64,000 bases of DNA from Bacteroidales bacterium UBA5762 (GCA_002418865.1 DIEY01000002.1:35686-99685); one strand, 5' to 3'. Positions 34,091-44,274 are shown, numbered from the stretch's first letter. Numbers and translations are program-made. The notes: a model not told the origin generated them from the sequence alone.

Positions 34091-37000
34091 ATGAAAAAGA
34101 TTTGGCAATATCTGTATGTTATTTTGTTGCTTTCAGGTTTTCAGATTACTCTTTCGGCTCAGTCGAATATTCGTGTCGGTATAATAATCTCCAATAATGA
34201 CACTTCGCTGGAGACTCGAGCTGCCATTCAATTCCTTCAAAATGCAGCCGATGTAAATGGATTTTATTTAAATACTGAAGACGTAGTCAATCATCCAGGT
34301 TTAATCGATCAAGTCGACGTTTTCTGGATTCATACGAATGACTCAGTAGGCTTAACACAAATACGCAGAAATAAGTCATTACTACACAAAATAAGCAGGG
34401 CTGTCGAGAATGGGAAGGGTTTGCTGCTGAGTAATTATGCTGTTCAGCTCCTACCTATTTTAGGATTAGAGAACCATAAACCTCAAATAAGAACAAAGAC
34501 ACTGAAAGACGAGGGTTATGGCCGAATGGCGGGTTTTCATGCCTTTCGTTCGCATCCCATCTATAAGGACTTGCATCAAGGCGTTTATTGTTTAAAACCT
34601 ACCAAGGACGTTACGCTCGGGATCAATGGATATTTTGGTGAAGATTCATTTCCTCATCAAGGAAAAGTAATAGGGGTCGATTGGGATTATATCACTCTAA
34701 TAGAAGAAAATAAATTAGTATGGGAATATCGATCAGGCAAAGGGAAAGTATTGGCGGTGGGAGGATATATGTTATTTTCGCAAGAAAACATCAATCGTCG
34801 GCATCTCGAAAAATTTGCATTGAATTGCCTGCATTATTTAAGTAATTCGACAGAATATCAACGGATTCCAGCTTTTTATTGGAATGATGCTCCCCTTTCG
34901 GTAAGGTCATTTCAGCTAAAAGATACCTTACAAATTAAAGGTGAAGCTATTTCTCATACATGGCCCCAAATATCCATTCAACCTAAAATAATTAAAAAAG
35001 CAAATGGCCCTTATTACCAGGTTTCAGGCCAAAGAATCGTATTAATGGGAAAAGAAAATAGCGGAATAAAAGAAATTTGGGCTCATCCCTTTATGGCAAT
35101 GCACGATTATAAAGTCATTTTACAAGCACCCCCTCCTGCCCTACCTGTTTATCTGGACAGTTTAATACCAGAGATCAGTATTCAACCCTATTATATAAAA
35201 CGCCATTATCAATTGCAAAATATCTCTTTGAACGAAATCATTGTGGTTCATCCCGAAAAGGGCATTGCTGCCATTCATTATGAATTCGAAGGGGATGAAA
35301 ACACGCATCTTTATATCACTTATCAAAGCAATCTACGCCTGATGTGGCCTTACAGCGAAAAAGTTTCGAGGATTTTGCGTTACAGCAAGGGAAACAAAAA
35401 CAGATTTCAAGTCATTACAGATTTTACACAAGACTATGTATGTTTGACAGGTTCACAAAGAATGCCTCATCGAACGAAGGTTGGTCATTTCAAGGGATTC
35501 ACCATCGATGAGCAAGCAAGAATCATTGGCCATGTTACCGATGAGGCCATGGTTTCATGCTGTAATGACTATTTGCTCAAAAACCATGATACGCTCGACC
35601 TTCTGATTATTGCAGGAAGTGAAGGATTACAACCCGCTCTCGATGATTTTTCTTTAACAATAAAGAACCCTGGTTGGTTATTGAGTGAATATAAAAAAGC
35701 CATAAAAAATCTTTACGATCGTCATCTTGGGATAGTAACCCCCGATACTCTTTTTAACGAAGCATGGAAATGGTATTTGGCAGGGATCAACAGTTTCTAC
35801 ATAGAAACACCACAGTTAGGAAGATCATTGGTTGCAGGCTTCAATTGGACAGGTACAGGCTGGAATGGAGGTCACCGCATAGATGGAAGACCTGGATATA
35901 GTTGGTATTTTGGCCGAGATAGTGAATGGTCGGCTTTAGGCATCTTAGATTATGGCGATTTTGAAAAAGTCAGAGAGGTATTAAGCATGTTGAGCAATTA
36001 TCAAGATCTTAATGGCAAAATCTTTCATGAATTAAGCACCTCGGGTTTTGTTCATTACGATGCAGCCGATGCTACTCCATTATATATTGTACTTGCCTCC
36101 CGATATCTTCGTCATACTGGAGATACGAATTTTATTCGTTTAATATGGCCTAATTTGCTCCAGGCCTATAATTTCTGTAAATCTACTGATACCGATCATG
36201 ACCATTTGATCGAGAACACTAATGTTGGACATGGTTGGGTGGAAGGCGGCCCTTTGTATGGTTCTCACACTTCACTTTATTTGTGTTCATGTTGGAATGA
36301 AGCTCTAATAGGTATGGCCGAGATAGCATCAGTAATGAACGAAGATAGCCTCTCTCACGAATGTAGTGAGGAAGCCGCTATTGTAAATTATATTTTGAAC
36401 AATAGGTTTTACGATAAAGAAAAGCAATCATGGCATCAAGGTTTGATGAAAGATGGCAGTTGGCATACCTTAGAATCGGTCATGCCAGCTGTTCCGGCAC
36501 TATTTGGACAAATGAAGAAGGAGTCACTCCGAACATTTATAGATAAAACCTCGGGCAATGAATACATCACCAATTACGGCAGCAGGATTTTGAGTAATTT
36601 AAGTCCGTACTATCATCCTCGAGCTTATCATGCTGGCTCGGTATGGCCTCTGTTTACGGGATGGCATGCCATGGCAGCTTACAAAGCCAAGGCATTTGAA
36701 ACCGGATTTCGGCTTATCATGGCGAATATGAATATTTTTCGTCATTGGGGATATGGGTATTCCGAAGAGGTATTGAATGGTGAAGTATATGAACCTGCCG
36801 GAGTATGCCGGCATCAGTGTTGGTCGGAAACAATGGCCATACAGGCTGTAGTTGAAGGCATGCTGGGCATTAAGTTAAATGCGCTACAAAATCTTCTACA
36901 AATCGCGCCGGCCATACCACCTCACTGGAATTCAATCCATATTGACCATCTTCGATTTAAAGAATCTGTCATTCATTTTTCAATGCATACCGATAACTTC

Positions 37001-37489
37001 AAACAAACTTGGCAATTTAATATCAATGGAAAATCTACACCTCAAATAATTTTTACTCCATATCTCCCCGCAGGTAGTCAAATTAATTCAATAGAAATAA
37101 ATGGAAAATCGGTTTATTTCGAAAGAATTATAAAAGAAGGATATACTCAGGCCATAGTACAGTTCAAAATGGAGGATTCTCTTCGGCTTGAAATTTATTA
37201 TAAGCCAGGATTTTATGTTATCCCAGAGATTATCTTACCCGAACCTGGAGACAAGGCAGATGGATTAAGAATCATACAATCTTACATGGTTGATTCAGTT
37301 TATGTTATAGAATTGGAAGCGCCACAGAATAGTTTACACACTATTAAAGTAAAGGCATCAGGTGAAAGAGAATATTCGATTGATGGTGGATCTTTAAAGA
37401 GTTGCAAAGATGGAATTTTAGAAATAGAAGTCAACTTTCAGAGCTCCGAAAAACTTTATGTAAGAAAAAATATCAGGGTGAAGATATAA
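34091..37489 (+). CDS. Secreted glycosidase, glycogen-debranching (amylo-alpha-1,6-glucosidase)-like
   Basis: 1132 residues with signal peptide (ILLLSGFQITLSAQS). Residues ~25-255 look like a GATase1/ThuA-type alpha/beta domain (RVGIIISNND, VDVFWIHTND, GKVLAVGGYMLFSQ). Beta-rich linker domains follow. Residues ~560-960 are an (alpha/alpha)6-barrel of the debranching-enzyme type: FNWTGTGWNGGHRIDG, GYSWYFGRDSEWSALGILDYG (~600-620), GHGWVEGGPLYG (~713-724), SVWPLFTGWHAMAAYK, and CWSETMAIQAVVEGMLGI. The acidic residues in GRDSEW and WVEGG are candidates for catalysis. It converges on the SusE/D/C operon and probably cleaves the same imported glycan, by inference an alpha-glucan. Exact GH family not assigned. 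Confidence 0.78.
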   Translation: MKKIWQYLYVILLLSGFQITLSAQSNIRVGIIISNNDTSLETRAAIQFLQNAADVNGFYLNTEDVVNHPGLIDQVDVFWIHTNDSVGLTQIRRNKSLLHKISRAVENGKGLLLSNYAVQLLPILGLENHKPQIRTKTLKDEGYGRMAGFHAFRSHPIYKDLHQGVYCLKPTKDVTLGINGYFGEDSFPHQGKVIGVDWDYITLIEENKLVWEYRSGKGKVLAVGGYMLFSQENINRRHLEKFALNCLHYLSNSTEYQRIPAFYWNDAPLSVRSFQLKDTLQIKGEAISHTWPQISIQPKIIKKANGPYYQVSGQRIVLMGKENSGIKEIWAHPFMAMHDYKVILQAPPPALPVYLDSLIPEISIQPYYIKRHYQLQNISLNEIIVVHPEKGIAAIHYEFEGDENTHLYITYQSNLRLMWPYSEKVSRILRYSKGNKNRFQVITDFTQDYVCLTGSQRMPHRTKVGHFKGFTIDEQARIIGHVTDEAMVSCCNDYLLKNHDTLDLLIIAGSEGLQPALDDFSLTIKNPGWLLSEYKKAIKNLYDRHLGIVTPDTLFNEAWKWYLAGINSFYIETPQLGRSLVAGFNWTGTGWNGGHRIDGRPGYSWYFGRDSEWSALGILDYGDFEKVREVLSMLSNYQDLNGKIFHELSTSGFVHYDAADATPLYIVLASRYLRHTGDTNFIRLIWPNLLQAYNFCKSTDTDHDHLIENTNVGHGWVEGGPLYGSHTSLYLCSCWNEALIGMAEIASVMNEDSLSHECSEEAAIVNYILNNRFYDKEKQSWHQGLMKDGSWHTLESVMPAVPALFGQMKKESLRTFIDKTSGNEYITNYGSRILSNLSPYYHPRAYHAGSVWPLFTGWHAMAAYKAKAFETGFRLIMANMNIFRHWGYGYSEEVLNGEVYEPAGVCRHQCWSETMAIQAVVEGMLGIKLNALQNLLQIAPAIPPHWNSIHIDHLRFKESVIHFSMHTDNFKQTWQFNINGKSTPQIIFTPYLPAGSQINSIEINGKSVYFERIIKEGYTQAIVQFKMEDSLRLEIYYKPGFYVIPEIILPEPGDKADGLRIIQSYMVDSVYVIELEAPQNSLHTIKVKASGEREYSIDGGSLKSCKDGILEIEVNFQSSEKLYVRKNIRVKI

Positions 37490-37492
37490 TTT

Positions 37493-37531
37493 AAAAAAAC
37501 GCCGTACAGGCATAAAACCTATACGGCGTTT
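37493..37531. terminator. Bidirectional terminator between glycosidase and SusE-like gene
   Basis: AAACGCCGTA(C)AGG / CCT(A)TACGGCGTTT with a CATAAAA loop. The T-run is best on the minus strand, for the SusC-D-E operon. Confidence 0.85.
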
Positions 37532-37553
37532 ACCGATACTTTTGTCATCGGGT

Positions 37554-38693
37554 TTACTTGATGGTATATTGCATAGTCGCGAGGTCAACCTTAACGGTGT
37601 AGGTACCTGCTGTAGAAGGACAGGGGATAGAGGGAGGGTCTGGTTCGCTTTCTGTAGGTCTAAGTACGAGTGGACCTCCGCTTGAGGTGCCAGTCTCGTC
37701 GGTTCCATACTGAGGAGCCCACTGACCAAGAACCTCTATGAATTTCAAAAACTTTCCTTCTCCACCGAGTTCTATGCTAATCTCGAAGATACCTGGCGAC
37801 AACTTAGGCATTGGGATGGCATTAGCGTTATCCCATCCGGCAGGGGTACCATCTCCAAGAATATAAAGCTGAGGAGAAGCAGGTGTAATGGTATAAATCA
37901 GATTAACCGTATCGGCTACTATCCGATAGTCACCGCTAACATCGGGAGCAGGAATAGCAGGAGGATCAGCAACTGTTTCATCAGGACGATATACTAATGG
38001 ACCAGACTGCCAGGTTCCAGAAGCATCGGTTCCCCATTGTGGTGCCCAGGCACCCAGACGAGAAATGAATTTAATATACATATCCGTTCCGGCTGTCAAG
38101 TTAGCCACAATAGCAAACTTTCCTTCGCCTATCCAGCTCATCTCCAATGCTTTTGTATTATCCCAACCTGCTTCGGTGGCACTTCCAAGCAGATAAATTG
38201 GTTTAATATGGATAGCCGCAGAATAAGGAGTAATGCTTACTTTCACAACATCAGAATAGGTACTCTCAGCTCCTGTATTGTCTACAATAAATGAGTTAAC
38301 CCTAAAATAGATATCATGAGGTACATCGGGTTGCAATCCTAAGATGGTAAGTAAAATGTTATTCAATGCTCCATAGCTAATGGAAAAGGAAACATCTTCA
38401 GAGCTAACCAAAGTATGAGGCTTGGGGAAAGTAGCGGAAGTATCCATCTGCAAAATATACTTAGTAGCTGGAAGATTATCCAGATTGTAAATCGTAGGGC
38501 TCCATATTATATCCAAAGAATTGGTATTTTGAGCCTCGAGGAGGACTAGTTCACTACCGTTGGCAGGTGTAGAAATTACAGGTTTTTGGGTGAGACTCAT
38601 ATCGAGCACCTGATCTTTATTTTCGTCGGAACAAGCTGTAAACAAAAGGCTGAGTCCCATCAATATCGATAAAAAAACAACAGGTTTTTTCAT
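37554..38693 (-). CDS. SusE/SusF-like glycan-binding surface lipoprotein
   Basis: 379 residues. Lipobox LFTAC followed by SDENKDQ. A SusE N-terminal Ig-like domain comes first (KPVISTPANGSELVLLEAQN, IDIIWSPT-like DIIWSPTIYN, YILQMDTS; residues ~35-150), then two starch-binding modules starting IYLLGSATEAGWDNTKALEM (~175) and LYILGDGTPAGWDNANAIPM (~280), each with W-x-P-Q-(W/Y)-GTD and ending YTI. In the B. thetaiotaomicron Sus system such lipoproteins hold starch at the cell surface. It is the third gene of the SusC-D-E operon, 21 nt after SusD. Confidence 0.88.
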   Translation of the reverse strand: MKKPVVFLSILMGLSLLFTACSDENKDQVLDMSLTQKPVISTPANGSELVLLEAQNTNSLDIIWSPTIYNLDNLPATKYILQMDTSATFPKPHTLVSSEDVSFSISYGALNNILLTILGLQPDVPHDIYFRVNSFIVDNTGAESTYSDVVKVSITPYSAAIHIKPIYLLGSATEAGWDNTKALEMSWIGEGKFAIVANLTAGTDMYIKFISRLGAWAPQWGTDASGTWQSGPLVYRPDETVADPPAIPAPDVSGDYRIVADTVNLIYTITPASPQLYILGDGTPAGWDNANAIPMPKLSPGIFEISIELGGEGKFLKFIEVLGQWAPQYGTDETGTSSGGPLVLRPTESEPDPPSIPCPSTAGTYTVKVDLATMQYTIK

Positions 38694-38714
38694 ATTACAA
38701 ACATTTAGAGATTT

Positions 38715-40937
38715 TTAATATAGATCTGAATTTTGTTTGAGGTTAGGATTAGCTCCCAAGTCGGATGAAGGAATGGGGAAAAGGTTGAGATGAGGAGAAG
38801 TTTTAGTTCCATCGGGTACTTTACCTTTCCAAGGCCATACATAAGAGCCATCAGTAAACTGACCAAAGCGGATCAAATCAGTACGGCGGTGGCCTTCCCA
38901 ATAAAGCTCTCGTGCCCGTTCATCGAGAATGAAATCCAATGTGAGCTGGCTGGCCGTAATATTTCCACTTGTTTCACCACCATAAGCACGTTTCCGAACT
39001 TCATTCACATAATTCAGGGCATCACTCAGACTACCATTAGTAGCACCACGAAGTACTGCTTCGGCATACATTAAGTAAGCATCGGCAAGGCGGAACATGG
39101 GAAAATCTGTATCCACATAATTGAGATCGCTGCCAGGGGTTCCGTCACGTTTTATGTTTTTCCATTTTGTAACTGCCCAACCATTGGTGAAATCTTCTAT
39201 ATTATCGATCTCAAGCGATTGGCCATCGGTAAAAAACATGGCACGATGATCATAGCTGGTACGTTCTATTACATAAGTATAGTCGGGAATGCCCAGTTTA
39301 AGACTAATCATATAGGTGCCACTTTGCGTTATAAGAATATTATCTCCCCCATAATCGAGTATTCCATCTGGATTTGGTCCAGTATCTCCCAAGTTGATGT
39401 CCCATGCATTGTTAGCTCTGAATTTGAAGCTGCCAGCCGTAAGATCGAGGGTAATGGTCCACAATTTACTCGTAGGATCATAAGTCATCATTTGGTCTGA
39501 ATCCCAGCCGCCAGGAGTAGCATCACCTATAATGCCCCAATCGGTTTTTTCAATGGTATAAGTTAAGGCATTCAGATCAACATTGATTTTATAATAACCT
39601 GGCTCGGCTGCCACAATATTATCATCAGCATTGAGTTCGAGTGTTCCATCAGCTCCAACGTCTCCATAGTTTACGTCCCAATTGGGGCCTGTTGTAAACT
39701 TGAATTCGGTGTTGGCCGTAGGAAAATACAAATAACCTTCATAAGTATTATCGCTTAGCTTGGAGGCGAGTACAGTTTCTGTATTAGCAGGATCCCAGCC
39801 TTGATAGCTACCAGGTACATAAATTACAGGATAATCGGCTTTTTTTAGTTTTTTGTTAGGATTGGGAGAAACTCGCAGGCTTGAAGTAGCATCGGGATAG
39901 AATTTATAGACAAAGGCCTTGGTTGCGCGTGTACCACCCCAGCCACCATTTACCCCATACTGCATAGGATCCATTTTTCCACCAATAGCAGCATGGACCA
40001 GAAAAGTCGTTCCTCCCCAGGTCTGGGTCCTCAATCCATCAAAGTTGATAGAAAAAATAACTTCGTTGTTATGATCATTATCGGCCATAAAGAGATATTC
40101 GTAATTTGGCTCGAGCGAATATCCAGCATCTATGATTCTTTGAGTGTAAGTAACTACCTCATCATAGTGTTTAACTCCGGTATAAACTTCTGAGTTGAGG
40201 TATAATTTAGCTAAAAGCATCCAAACTGCAGCTTTATCGGCACGGCCATATTCATTTTGGCGAGCATCGATCATTAAAGGTTCTATCTCGAGTAATTCCG
40301 ATTCGATATACTCGAAAAGATCTTGACGGCTGATTTGAGGTGGAAAGAATGAACCTACGGGGTCATTTTCAGTTACGAAAGGAACAGTACCAAACATATC
40401 GAGGGCATGATAATAACTCAAAGCGCGCATGAAACGAGCTTCAGCACGATAATGTTCTATATCAGTACGAAGGCTGCCGGTCACATTGCGCTCATCGAGT
40501 TTAGCATCAGTTGTTTCTCTAATGAATTCATTGCAGAGTGTAATCTGATAGAATATGCGATAGTAGAAGGCTGAGATGAATACATCACCAGCGCCCCAAG
40601 TCTGCCAGTGGAAATCTTTTATGGTCTGGTCGTTCCATCCAATAATGGCTTCATCAGTAGTGAGTTCCTGATGATACCAATATCCACGCAAATATTGCCC
40701 GAATCCTTCGTCTATGCCACTAATATCGGGCATTCCCGAAGGGCCCTGTTGACCTGAGACAGCCAGGCCAGCATAAATCTTAGCAAGAATCTGTTTATAG
40801 GCTTTAGGATTTTCATATACCTGAGCCGAAGTAACTACATCCTTGTCAATTGGAACCGTATCAAGGTCCTTAGTGCAGGAAGCCATAACAAAGCTCATCC
40901 CTGCAAAAATTAAAAAGAATTTACTGAACTTATTCAT
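38715..40937 (-). CDS. SusD/RagB-family glycan-binding lipoprotein with two inserted SusE-type modules
   Basis: 740 residues against the usual 500-560. Lipobox VMASC (Cys ~21) then TKDLDTVP. The SusD helical core (TPR-like) covers ~30-365 (RAEARFMRALSYYHALDMFGTVPFV, ADKAAVWMLLAKLYLN) and resumes at ~560 (FPMFRLADAYLMYAEAVLRG, ILDERARELYWEGHRRTDLIRFG, LFPIPSSDLGANPNLKQN). Between them sit two extra beta modules of ~90 residues: VIYVPGSYQGWDPANTETVL (~370-455) and WGIIGDATPGGWDSDQMMTY (~468-556), close in pattern to the SusE modules encoded next door. It should cap SusC and bind the glycan; the insert likely adds binding sites. Confidence 0.92.
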   Translation of the reverse strand: MNKFSKFFLIFAGMSFVMASCTKDLDTVPIDKDVVTSAQVYENPKAYKQILAKIYAGLAVSGQQGPSGMPDISGIDEGFGQYLRGYWYHQELTTDEAIIGWNDQTIKDFHWQTWGAGDVFISAFYYRIFYQITLCNEFIRETTDAKLDERNVTGSLRTDIEHYRAEARFMRALSYYHALDMFGTVPFVTENDPVGSFFPPQISRQDLFEYIESELLEIEPLMIDARQNEYGRADKAAVWMLLAKLYLNSEVYTGVKHYDEVVTYTQRIIDAGYSLEPNYEYLFMADNDHNNEVIFSINFDGLRTQTWGGTTFLVHAAIGGKMDPMQYGVNGGWGGTRATKAFVYKFYPDATSSLRVSPNPNKKLKKADYPVIYVPGSYQGWDPANTETVLASKLSDNTYEGYLYFPTANTEFKFTTGPNWDVNYGDVGADGTLELNADDNIVAAEPGYYKINVDLNALTYTIEKTDWGIIGDATPGGWDSDQMMTYDPTSKLWTITLDLTAGSFKFRANNAWDINLGDTGPNPDGILDYGGDNILITQSGTYMISLKLGIPDYTYVIERTSYDHRAMFFTDGQSLEIDNIEDFTNGWAVTKWKNIKRDGTPGSDLNYVDTDFPMFRLADAYLMYAEAVLRGATNGSLSDALNYVNEVRKRAYGGETSGNITASQLTLDFILDERARELYWEGHRRTDLIRFGQFTDGSYVWPWKGKVPDGTKTSPHLNLFPIPSSDLGANPNLKQNSDLY

Positions 40938-40956
40938 ATGAGCTGTTTTTTATCGG

Positions 40957-43950
40957 TTAAAATATTAAGTTAAGACCAAGAACGAATACCCGCGTACGAG
41001 GATACATGCTATAGTCGATTCCACTGAAGATTTCAGGATCGAGACCCTTATACTCGGTAATGGTAAATACGTTGTTGACTGTAGCTGATAAACGCAGCTT
41101 GGCCCCGGTGTTAAACAATTTATCGAAGGTATAACCCAGAGCTATATTATCCAGCTTGAAAAAGGAAGCATTCTTGATGTAATAATCAGAGAGATATTGA
41201 GGAACTTTAAAAGCAGTTTCGGCAACATCGGCACTTACATTGGCCAGATAAGGTCCTTCGGGGCGGTACAAACGTTCGTAGGTTGAATTGTTAGAGCTAA
41301 AGTTGTCATATACATAATTACCTATGTTAGCCCGGCCACTGAAGACAAAATCCCAATTCTTATATTGCATACGACTGTTAATACCGAGGTAAACATCGGC
41401 AGCAGGCTTTTTATATTGATACCTATCATCGTCATTGATTTTTCCATCCTTATTGCGGTCAACATAAAGGCCTTCAATGGGTTTTCCATTGGCATCGTAA
41501 ACCTGTTCGTAAACGAAGAAACTGTTAGAAGGATATCCTACCGAGTGAATTTGGATGGTATTTCCCACACCACCAGAAATAATACCTACGAGCACGCCTA
41601 AATAGTTAGGATCGTCGCTTGCTGTAAGTTTGGTAATTTTATTCTTATTATAGGTGGCATTAACTCCCAAATCCCAGTAGAAATCGGGGCCAACAAATGG
41701 TTTGCCATTAATAGAAAACTCTACTCCCTTATTTTCGAGGTCGCCTACATTGGTAGTAATATAGTTAGAAAGATTAGAACCTGCCGGTACGGGAATAAAA
41801 TTAATCAAGTCTTTGGTTTTTCTCCAATAAACATCTAATGAACCATAAATTCTATCATTTACAAAACCAAAGTCCAAACCTATATTGGTAGTTGTGGTTT
41901 CTTCCCATTTAATATTGGGATCATAACCTTCTGGACGCAGGGTAATCAAGGTATCTGTACCCAAGATGTAGGAAGCAGTACCCCACGAACCGGTATAACG
42001 AGCCAAATAAGGATAATCATCATTAGTAATGTTTTGTTGACCCGTGATACCCCAACCCAAACGAAGTTTCAACTGGGATAGGGTTTTCACATTTTTCATC
42101 CAAGGCTCATCCATGATTCTCCATGCCAAGGCAACCGATGGGAACAAACCCCAACGATTATCCTTTGAAAATCTCGAAGAACCATCATCACGTAAAGTAA
42201 AAGTAAGCAAATACCTGTCAAACAAGGAATAATTGAATCTTGTGAAAAACGAGACTAAATAATATTCGCTTTTATTTGAGCTTGTATCGAAAATCCTTTC
42301 TTGAATAAAGAAAGGTCCATTCAAGTCGTTAGTAGTAGAATTGGTATCTTCTCTGTAGAAATGTTGCCATGAATAACCACCCATGATATCGAATTTGCTA
42401 TAAATGGAAGGAACTTCCTTAACGTAATTCAAAGTAAAATCGAGCAATTCATTACGTTTCTCCTGGGTATATTTTGTATTGGTACCTCCTCCGTATTGAG
42501 GATCGAACGCAAAAGCGGCATTCCCAGGCACATAAACCGTTCCCTCAGACTTAGAATAATCGAGGCCAAGGTTAAGATTGGCTCTTAATTCGGGCAGGAA
42601 GGGCATTTTATAATCGAACTGGGCGTTTCCTAAAAAGCGGCTAACATCAGCATTATCATGTCTTTGTTCGAGCAAAGCTACGGGATTATCAGTAGCCTGA
42701 TCTACAGGATTTCCGTTGGCCTGAAGCCATGTCCAGTATCCACCATAGGCGTTAGAGTCGTAAACAGGTTTGGTGGGGTCCATCTGAATGGCCGAACCAA
42801 TAGCACCTTCATTGGCAAACCGCTGGTCAATAAACATTCCCTTACCATTAAGATTGATTTTCAGATTGTCGTCGAAAAGGGATGGATTTAAATTAAGGCC
42901 AAAGGATGTTCTTTGCATGTTATCGGTTTTGAGGATACCATCGTAATTAGCATAAGCCACAGAAGCACGATAGGGCAAGGCTCCAATGGCACCAGTTGCA
43001 CTTACTGTATGATCATGCCCGAATGAGGAACGATAAATTTCATCTTGCCAATCGGTGTTAGCATCTCCAAGCAGTGCGAGAACTTCGGGTCTATCGGCAT
43101 AGCGTTCATTAATGATGGTTCTGAATTGATCACCATCGAAGACTTCACGCTTTTGGGGGATAGTATAAAGGGAAAAAACTCCATTATATTCGAATTGTGG
43201 TGCTTTTTTCCCTGGGGTTAAACTACCCTTTTTTGTCGTAATGATAATGACTCCATTCGAGGCACGATTCCCGTAAATTGCTGCTGCCGAGGCATCTTTC
43301 AAAATAGTAAAGGTCTCGATGTCGTTTGGGTTGATAGTACTTAATTGATCGCGTGTTCCTGAAATACCAATATTGTCAAGAGGAACACCATCTACGACAA
43401 TAAGAGGATCATTGCTTGCCGACAAAGAAGAACCTCCACGAATACGGATAGTGGCTCCAGAACCTGGTGCGCCGCTATTTGTAACTATCTGTACTCCGGC
43501 AGTTTTCCCAGCCATTAGCTCGAGAGGATTAGTTATACTTCCTCTATTGAAATCTTCGGTGCTAACAGCCGTTACCGAACCCGTTGCATCCCCCTTCTTC
43601 ACCTGTCCATATCCTATGACCAAGACCTGATCAAGACTAGTGATGGTAGGCGATAAAGCAACATTAAGAGTTTGAGAGGTTTCAATCACAAATTCCTGAG
43701 TTTGGTAACCTACAAAGGAAAAAGCGAGCGTAGATCCTTTAGGTACGGTAATACTGTAATTACCGTTGATGTCAGTAACTGTACCTGTAGTAGTGTTTTT
43801 CACTACAATGGTAACTCCTGGTAGCGTGGTTCCATCAGAAGCATCTGTTACCTTTCCCTTTACTGTAAGCTGCTGCCCAAACGAAGATAAGGCAATGCCT
43901 GTGAAAAAGAAAAGAAACAGTACTTTCAGTAACTTAGCATGTTTCATCAT
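40957..43950 (-). CDS. SusC/RagA-family TonB-dependent outer-membrane transporter
   Basis: 997 residues. Signal peptide (LLKVLFLFFFTGIALSSFGQ), carboxypeptidase-regulatory-like domain (VKGKVTDASDGTTLPGVTI...; ~28-105), TonB box/plug with VVIGYG-like VLVIGYGQVKKGDATGSV and IRIRGGSSL...IVVDGVPLDNI, IETFTILKDASAAAIYGNRASNGVIIITTKKG signature (shown by LKDASAAAIYGNRASNG), then a 22-strand barrel ending LGLNLIF. It imports oligosaccharides bound by SusD. First gene of the operon; expression is probably governed by the LacI-type regulator divergently encoded. Confidence 0.96.
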   Translation of the reverse strand: MMKHAKLLKVLFLFFFTGIALSSFGQQLTVKGKVTDASDGTTLPGVTIVVKNTTTGTVTDINGNYSITVPKGSTLAFSFVGYQTQEFVIETSQTLNVALSPTITSLDQVLVIGYGQVKKGDATGSVTAVSTEDFNRGSITNPLELMAGKTAGVQIVTNSGAPGSGATIRIRGGSSLSASNDPLIVVDGVPLDNIGISGTRDQLSTINPNDIETFTILKDASAAAIYGNRASNGVIIITTKKGSLTPGKKAPQFEYNGVFSLYTIPQKREVFDGDQFRTIINERYADRPEVLALLGDANTDWQDEIYRSSFGHDHTVSATGAIGALPYRASVAYANYDGILKTDNMQRTSFGLNLNPSLFDDNLKINLNGKGMFIDQRFANEGAIGSAIQMDPTKPVYDSNAYGGYWTWLQANGNPVDQATDNPVALLEQRHDNADVSRFLGNAQFDYKMPFLPELRANLNLGLDYSKSEGTVYVPGNAAFAFDPQYGGGTNTKYTQEKRNELLDFTLNYVKEVPSIYSKFDIMGGYSWQHFYREDTNSTTNDLNGPFFIQERIFDTSSNKSEYYLVSFFTRFNYSLFDRYLLTFTLRDDGSSRFSKDNRWGLFPSVALAWRIMDEPWMKNVKTLSQLKLRLGWGITGQQNITNDDYPYLARYTGSWGTASYILGTDTLITLRPEGYDPNIKWEETTTTNIGLDFGFVNDRIYGSLDVYWRKTKDLINFIPVPAGSNLSNYITTNVGDLENKGVEFSINGKPFVGPDFYWDLGVNATYNKNKITKLTASDDPNYLGVLVGIISGGVGNTIQIHSVGYPSNSFFVYEQVYDANGKPIEGLYVDRNKDGKINDDDRYQYKKPAADVYLGINSRMQYKNWDFVFSGRANIGNYVYDNFSSNNSTYERLYRPEGPYLANVSADVAETAFKVPQYLSDYYIKNASFFKLDNIALGYTFDKLFNTGAKLRLSATVNNVFTITEYKGLDPEIFSGIDYSMYPRTRVFVLGLNLIF

Positions 43951-44072
43951 ACATCTGGTTTTAGTAATGGTTTAACATTAATTGATTAGATTATCATCTT
44001 GCTTCAGAAGAACTTTTCCTTTTCAGGAGAATTATTTCTGAAAACAAATGGTAAGTGTTAATTTTTCAGAAC

Positions 44073-44106
44073 CAAATTTACAACACTTTTACTATTCTTT
44101 TACAAA
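44073..44106 (-). promoter_or_regulatory. Promoter of the SusC-D-E operon
   Basis: On the minus strand TTTG (44106-44103), 22-nt spacer, TAAATTTG (44080-44073). The spacer is one base above the usual range. The 5' leader would be about 115 nt. Confidence 0.55.
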
Positions 44107-44158
44107 TATGTTACACTGAAAATGAGATTTTTGAATTTTTTTTTGCGAAATCGATATC

Positions 44159-44170
44159 GCAAACGTTTGC
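44159..44170. promoter_or_regulatory. LacI-family operator
   Basis: GCAAACGTTTGC is a perfect 12-bp palindrome with the AACGTT centre typical of LacI/GalR operators, in the gap between the lacI-type gene and susC. It lies about 53 bp upstream of the susC -33 box and 105 bp before the regulator start. Confidence 0.7.
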
Positions 44171-44274
44171 ATCAAGCAAATAAATAAATTATTTTCGTTG
44201 CTAAATTTATAAACCTTCAATATCTCTTTTGAAATCAATAGACAAAAGATTAAACTATTGAAAATTAGGTCATT

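Noticed and set aside
44145..44160. GCGA...TCGC inverted repeat next to the LacI operator as a second operator
   Set aside because: Lacks the AACGTT-type centre and has an 8-nt spacer; the adjacent GCAAACGTTTGC is the better site.
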